Shown here piece after piece: positions 6,296 through 8,358 of a stretch of DNA of 8,358 bases. This stretch comes from Clostridia bacterium (GTDB taxonomy: Bacteria; Bacillota; Clostridia; Christensenellales; Borkfalkiaceae). Numbering within the stretch: position 1 is the stretch's first letter; every line of letters starts with the position of its first letter. Below the pieces are notes generated by a model that made no database searches, was not told where the DNA came from, and saw only the letters and a list, made by a program, of their open reading frames with translations. Made by a program: the position numbers and the translations under genes. The DNA lies in NCBI GenBank assembly GCA_021205485.1, contig JAJPXK010000005.1, forward strand, positions 9,943-18,300, given 5' to 3'.

Positions 6296-7219
6296 TTATA
6301 TCTTTGAAACGGTTAAACCCGCCAAAATTTCTTCATACTTTTCCCTTACAAACGTAATGCTGTCGGGCGTTGTCACCGCGGCGGTGCCTCCCGCCACGCC
6401 GCAAAGAAGAATTTCCTGCAGAGAGGCCCCTTTAGCCAGAGCGTTTGCAGCGGCGGCGACCATACCGTCGCCCGCCCCTACCGTCGAGTTCATAGCGACG
6501 TTTATGCTCTTGCAATAGTAAGAATTGCTTCCGTTTGTAATTATCGCGCCCTGCTTCCCGAGCGAAAGCAAAACCCGCTTGGCCCCTAAATTCAAAAGCT
6601 CATAGCAGCCTGTAAGGGCATCCTCTTTGCTGTTTACCGTAATCCCGAGGGTGCTTTGCAGCTCGTCAAGGTTAGGTTTTACAAGATCTGCCCCGCATTT
6701 TAACGCTTCAAACATCCTGTCGCCGCACGCATCTACGATTTTTAACGTATTTTCGCCCGTCTGGCGTAAAATATCGCCGTAGAACGACGCGTCCATACCT
6801 TTTGCAAGCCCGCCTGAAAGCACCACGGCCTCGCTTTTTGTTGCAAGGCTATGCACAAGGGTCAAAAGTTCGTCCCTTTTTTGCTCGCTCACTTCGGGAC
6901 TTAAATCGTTTACCTCGGTAAGCATAGATTTATTATCGACAAACTTATAATTTTCCCTTACCCTGCCTTCGCACCATACAAATTTATAGGGCACCTGCTC
7001 GTAATGCAGTTCCTGCTCGAACAATCTGCCGTTATCATTGTACATAAAGCCTGTAGCGTATACGTCGGCGCCGAGCCTTTTAAGCCCGCGGGCGACGTTT
7101 ATGGCTTTGCCCGTATAATAAATGCGTTTATTTATTATTTTATTTGTTCTGCCGACGCTTAAACTGTCAACTTCCATATTGACGTCTATGCACGGACTTA
7201 AACAGATGCTTAAAATCAT
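6296..7219 (-). CDS. PfkB-family sugar-phosphate kinase, probably 1-phosphofructokinase
   Basis: 307-residue ribokinase-fold kinase of the FruK/LacC group; expected to phosphorylate fructose-1-phosphate (or tagatose-6-phosphate) to the bisphosphate using ATP. The N-terminus (LSPCIDVNMEVDSLSVGRTN) matches the family's TLNPAID start. YTGKAINVARGLKRLG at 35-50 is the first PfkB signature, KPNxxEL is at 181-187, SLGKQGA at 219-225 and the catalytic STVGAGDGM at 245-253, with D251 as base. The first signature has Ala where GKGxN normally has its second Gly. No fructose PTS or regulator gene lies next to it, so the substrate is uncertain. It lies 55 bp downstream of pfkA past a hairpin terminator, and its ribosome site is weak (AAGAAA). 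It is likely transcribed with the cysteine-motif gene. Confidence 0.9.
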   Translation of the reverse strand: MILSICLSPCIDVNMEVDSLSVGRTNKIINKRIYYTGKAINVARGLKRLGADVYATGFMYNDNGRLFEQELHYEQVPYKFVWCEGRVRENYKFVDNKSMLTEVNDLSPEVSEQKRDELLTLVHSLATKSEAVVLSGGLAKGMDASFYGDILRQTGENTLKIVDACGDRMFEALKCGADLVKPNLDELQSTLGITVNSKEDALTGCYELLNLGAKRVLLSLGKQGAIITNGSNSYYCKSINVAMNSTVGAGDGMVAAAANALAKGASLQEILLCGVAGGTAAVTTPDSITFVREKYEEILAGLTVSKI

Positions 7220-7244
7220 TTTATTTTTCTTATCATAACAACAT

Positions 7245-7270
7245 AAAAAGCCGCTTTTAAAACGGCTTTT
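7245..7270 (-). terminator. Intergenic terminator after pfkA
   Basis: On the minus strand, AAAAGCCG (7270-7263) pairs with CGGCTTTT (7253-7246), 9-nt loop, followed by one more T. It begins 5 bp after the pfkA stop and ends 26 bp before the pfkB-like start. The short U tract suggests partial termination, letting some transcription reach the next gene. Confidence 0.75.
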
Positions 7271-7274
7271 ATCT

Positions 7275-8237
7275 TCACATCGAAATCATCTGCAACGTTT
7301 CGTAGAGCTCGTAATTGAATTTCTTCTTCATATTTACAGCTTCGATAATGTCCATATCGATAATTTCGTTTTTATGTATGCCTACAACCCTGTTGCCGAT
7401 GCCGTCGTTTAAAAGGCGAACCGCCTTGTTGCCGAACTGTGCGGCTAGCATTCTGTCTGCCATGGAAGGCGAACCGCCGCGCTGGATATGTCCTATCGTT
7501 GTAGGGCGTACGGAATATGTGGTTATAGACTGAAGCTGTTTTGCAAATTCATCAGCCGTACATACGCCTTCCGCCACTATTACTATGTTTGAATGTTTGC
7601 CGTTAGCCCTTGAACGGTTAATTTTCATAACTGTATCGTCTATATCGAAAACCACCTCGGGCACAACAATAATTTCGGCGCCGCTCGCAATTCCCGCGTA
7701 AAGGGCTATATCGCCGCAACGCCTGCCCATAACTTCAACCACAGAAATTCTTTCGTGCGAAGTCATTGTATCGCGAAGTTTATTTATAACGTCTATGCAG
7801 GTATTTACAGCCGTATCGAAACCTAACGTATAATCAGTGTATTCAAGATCGTTGTCAATGGTTCCGGGGATGCCTATAGTAGGTATCCCGTATTCTTCTG
7901 AAAGGCACTTTGCGCCCCTGAAAGATCCGTCGCCTCCTATTACTACAAGCCCCTCTATTCCGCGGGCCTCCAACGTCCTTACAGCCTTTTTCTGGCCTTC
8001 TTTCGTGAGCATTTCAAGGCAACGCGCGGTACGAAGTTTAGTGCCTCCGCGTTGAACTATATCCGAGACGGAACGCATATCCATAGAAACCATTTCGTCA
8101 TCGATAAGTCCCTGATAACCGCGTTCTATCCCGTACACTTCCATGCCGAAATACAACGCGCTGCGCACAACCGCCCTGATACACGCGTTCATGCCGGGGG
8201 CATCGCCGCCGCTGGTGAGCAAGCCTATTCTTTTCAT
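7275..8237 (-). CDS. pfkA: ATP-dependent 6-phosphofructokinase
   Basis: Converts fructose-6-phosphate and ATP to fructose-1,6-bisphosphate, the committed step of glycolysis. The 320-residue length is that of bacterial PfkA. Motifs: TSGGDAPGMN at 8-17, GGDGSFRGA at 101-109, PGTIDND at 124-130 with catalytic D128, GFDTAVNT at 139-146, EVMGRRCGD at 168-176, AEGV at 222-225 and IGHIQRGGSP at 248-257. Gly in both GGDGS and PGTIDND marks the ATP-using, not the pyrophosphate-using, type. R21 and R25 match effector-site arginines of the E. coli enzyme. The ATG at 8237 is chosen because GGAGG lies 6 nt upstream and the product then begins at the family's normal start; the longer in-frame extension begins with TTG and adds residues foreign to the family. 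One oddity is EYTDYT where most have a Gly before TD. Confidence 0.97.
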   Translation of the reverse strand: MKRIGLLTSGGDAPGMNACIRAVVRSALYFGMEVYGIERGYQGLIDDEMVSMDMRSVSDIVQRGGTKLRTARCLEMLTKEGQKKAVRTLEARGIEGLVVIGGDGSFRGAKCLSEEYGIPTIGIPGTIDNDLEYTDYTLGFDTAVNTCIDVINKLRDTMTSHERISVVEVMGRRCGDIALYAGIASGAEIIVVPEVVFDIDDTVMKINRSRANGKHSNIVIVAEGVCTADEFAKQLQSITTYSVRPTTIGHIQRGGSPSMADRMLAAQFGNKAVRLLNDGIGNRVVGIHKNEIIDMDIIEAVNMKKKFNYELYETLQMISM

Positions 8238-8277
8238 AAAAATCCTCCGTAGATAAGGAAAACTTATATATGTGAAA

Positions 8278-8323
8278 TGCGTCCTGAATGCGTATATAAC
8301 GCAAAGCCCCCTTAAATGACGCA
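8278..8323. promoter_or_regulatory. Phased cluster of TGCGT/ACGCA half-sites upstream of pfkA
   Basis: TGCGT at 8278-8282 and 8289-8293, ACGCA at 8299-8303 and 8319-8323. Starts are 11, 10 and 20 bp apart, i.e. on one face of the helix. The middle pair forms a dyad, TGCGT-ATATA-ACGCA. The cluster lies 41-86 bp upstream of the pfkA start codon. A regulator site or an mRNA leader hairpin is possible; neither is proven. Confidence 0.4.
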
Positions 8324-8346
8324 AAATTGTCCTTTTACCCTATCCG

Positions 8347-8352
8347 ATTATA
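8347..8352 (-). promoter_or_regulatory. Possible -10 box of a pfkA promoter (its -35 would lie outside the window)
   Basis: TATAAT on the minus strand at 8352-8347, about 110 bp upstream of pfkA. A -35 box at normal spacing would fall beyond position 8358, so it cannot be tested here. No other pair of hexamers in 8238-8346 has good spacing. Confidence 0.3.
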
Positions 8353-8358
8353 TATTAT

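Noticed and set aside
8238..8324. N-terminal extension of PfkA by 29 residues
   Set aside because: It would start at TTG with no ribosome site, whereas the ATG at 8237 has GGAGG at ideal spacing and gives the normal family start.

Overview
The window looks like chromosomal DNA from a low-to-mid GC Gram-positive bacterium of the Bacillota, most likely an uncultured Clostridia-type lineage. The grounds are a DnaD/DnaB_2-type primosome protein (essentially a Bacillota family), clear Shine-Dalgarno sites, canonical sigma-A-like promoters and a tRNA with encoded CCA. The genus cannot be told from the sequence alone. All coding features are on the minus strand except the DnaD-like gene and the tRNA.

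Left block (1-3591): a minus-strand sbcD-sbcC operon encoding the Mre11-Rad50-type double-strand end nuclease. sbcD is complete; sbcC overlaps it by 4 nt (ATGA) and runs off the left edge after 751 codons. The visible SbcC has a Walker A, a Q-loop and long coiled coils but no CxxC zinc hook. The 189 bp between sbcD and the next gene hold two near-identical promoters (TTGATT-N17-TATAAT) that face each other, so the sbcDC and dnaD-like transcripts should have complementary 5' ends.

Middle block (3592-5745): a plus-strand 570-aa replication-initiation protein with a winged-helix N-terminus, apparently four tandem DnaB_2-like helical modules, and a C-terminus resembling the N-terminal helicase-binding and zinc-ribbon part of a DnaC/DnaI loader, ending where the AAA+ domain would start. 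A strong terminator follows. Next comes tRNA-Thr(GGT) with a perfect consensus promoter and its own terminator. About 135 bp downstream the last 15 nt of the tRNA plus the terminator are repeated, separated by a short GC-richer insert that begins with an inverted copy of the tRNA tail.

Right block (5711-8358): a minus-strand cluster in transcription order pfkA (ATP-dependent 6-phosphofructokinase), an intergenic terminator, a PfkB-family 1-phosphofructokinase-like sugar kinase, and a small cytosine-rich-free but cysteine-rich protein made of two copies of a Cys4 motif, closed by a terminator. The two kinases point to upper glycolysis and fructose-phosphate entry; the small protein has no recognised function. 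A helically phased set of TGCGT/ACGCA half-sites lies upstream of pfkA.

The strongest candidates for novelty are the DnaD-DnaC-tail fusion, the overlapping face-to-face promoters, the hookless SbcC, the duplicated tRNA tail and the duplicated cysteine-motif protein. None of these alone proves a new system.
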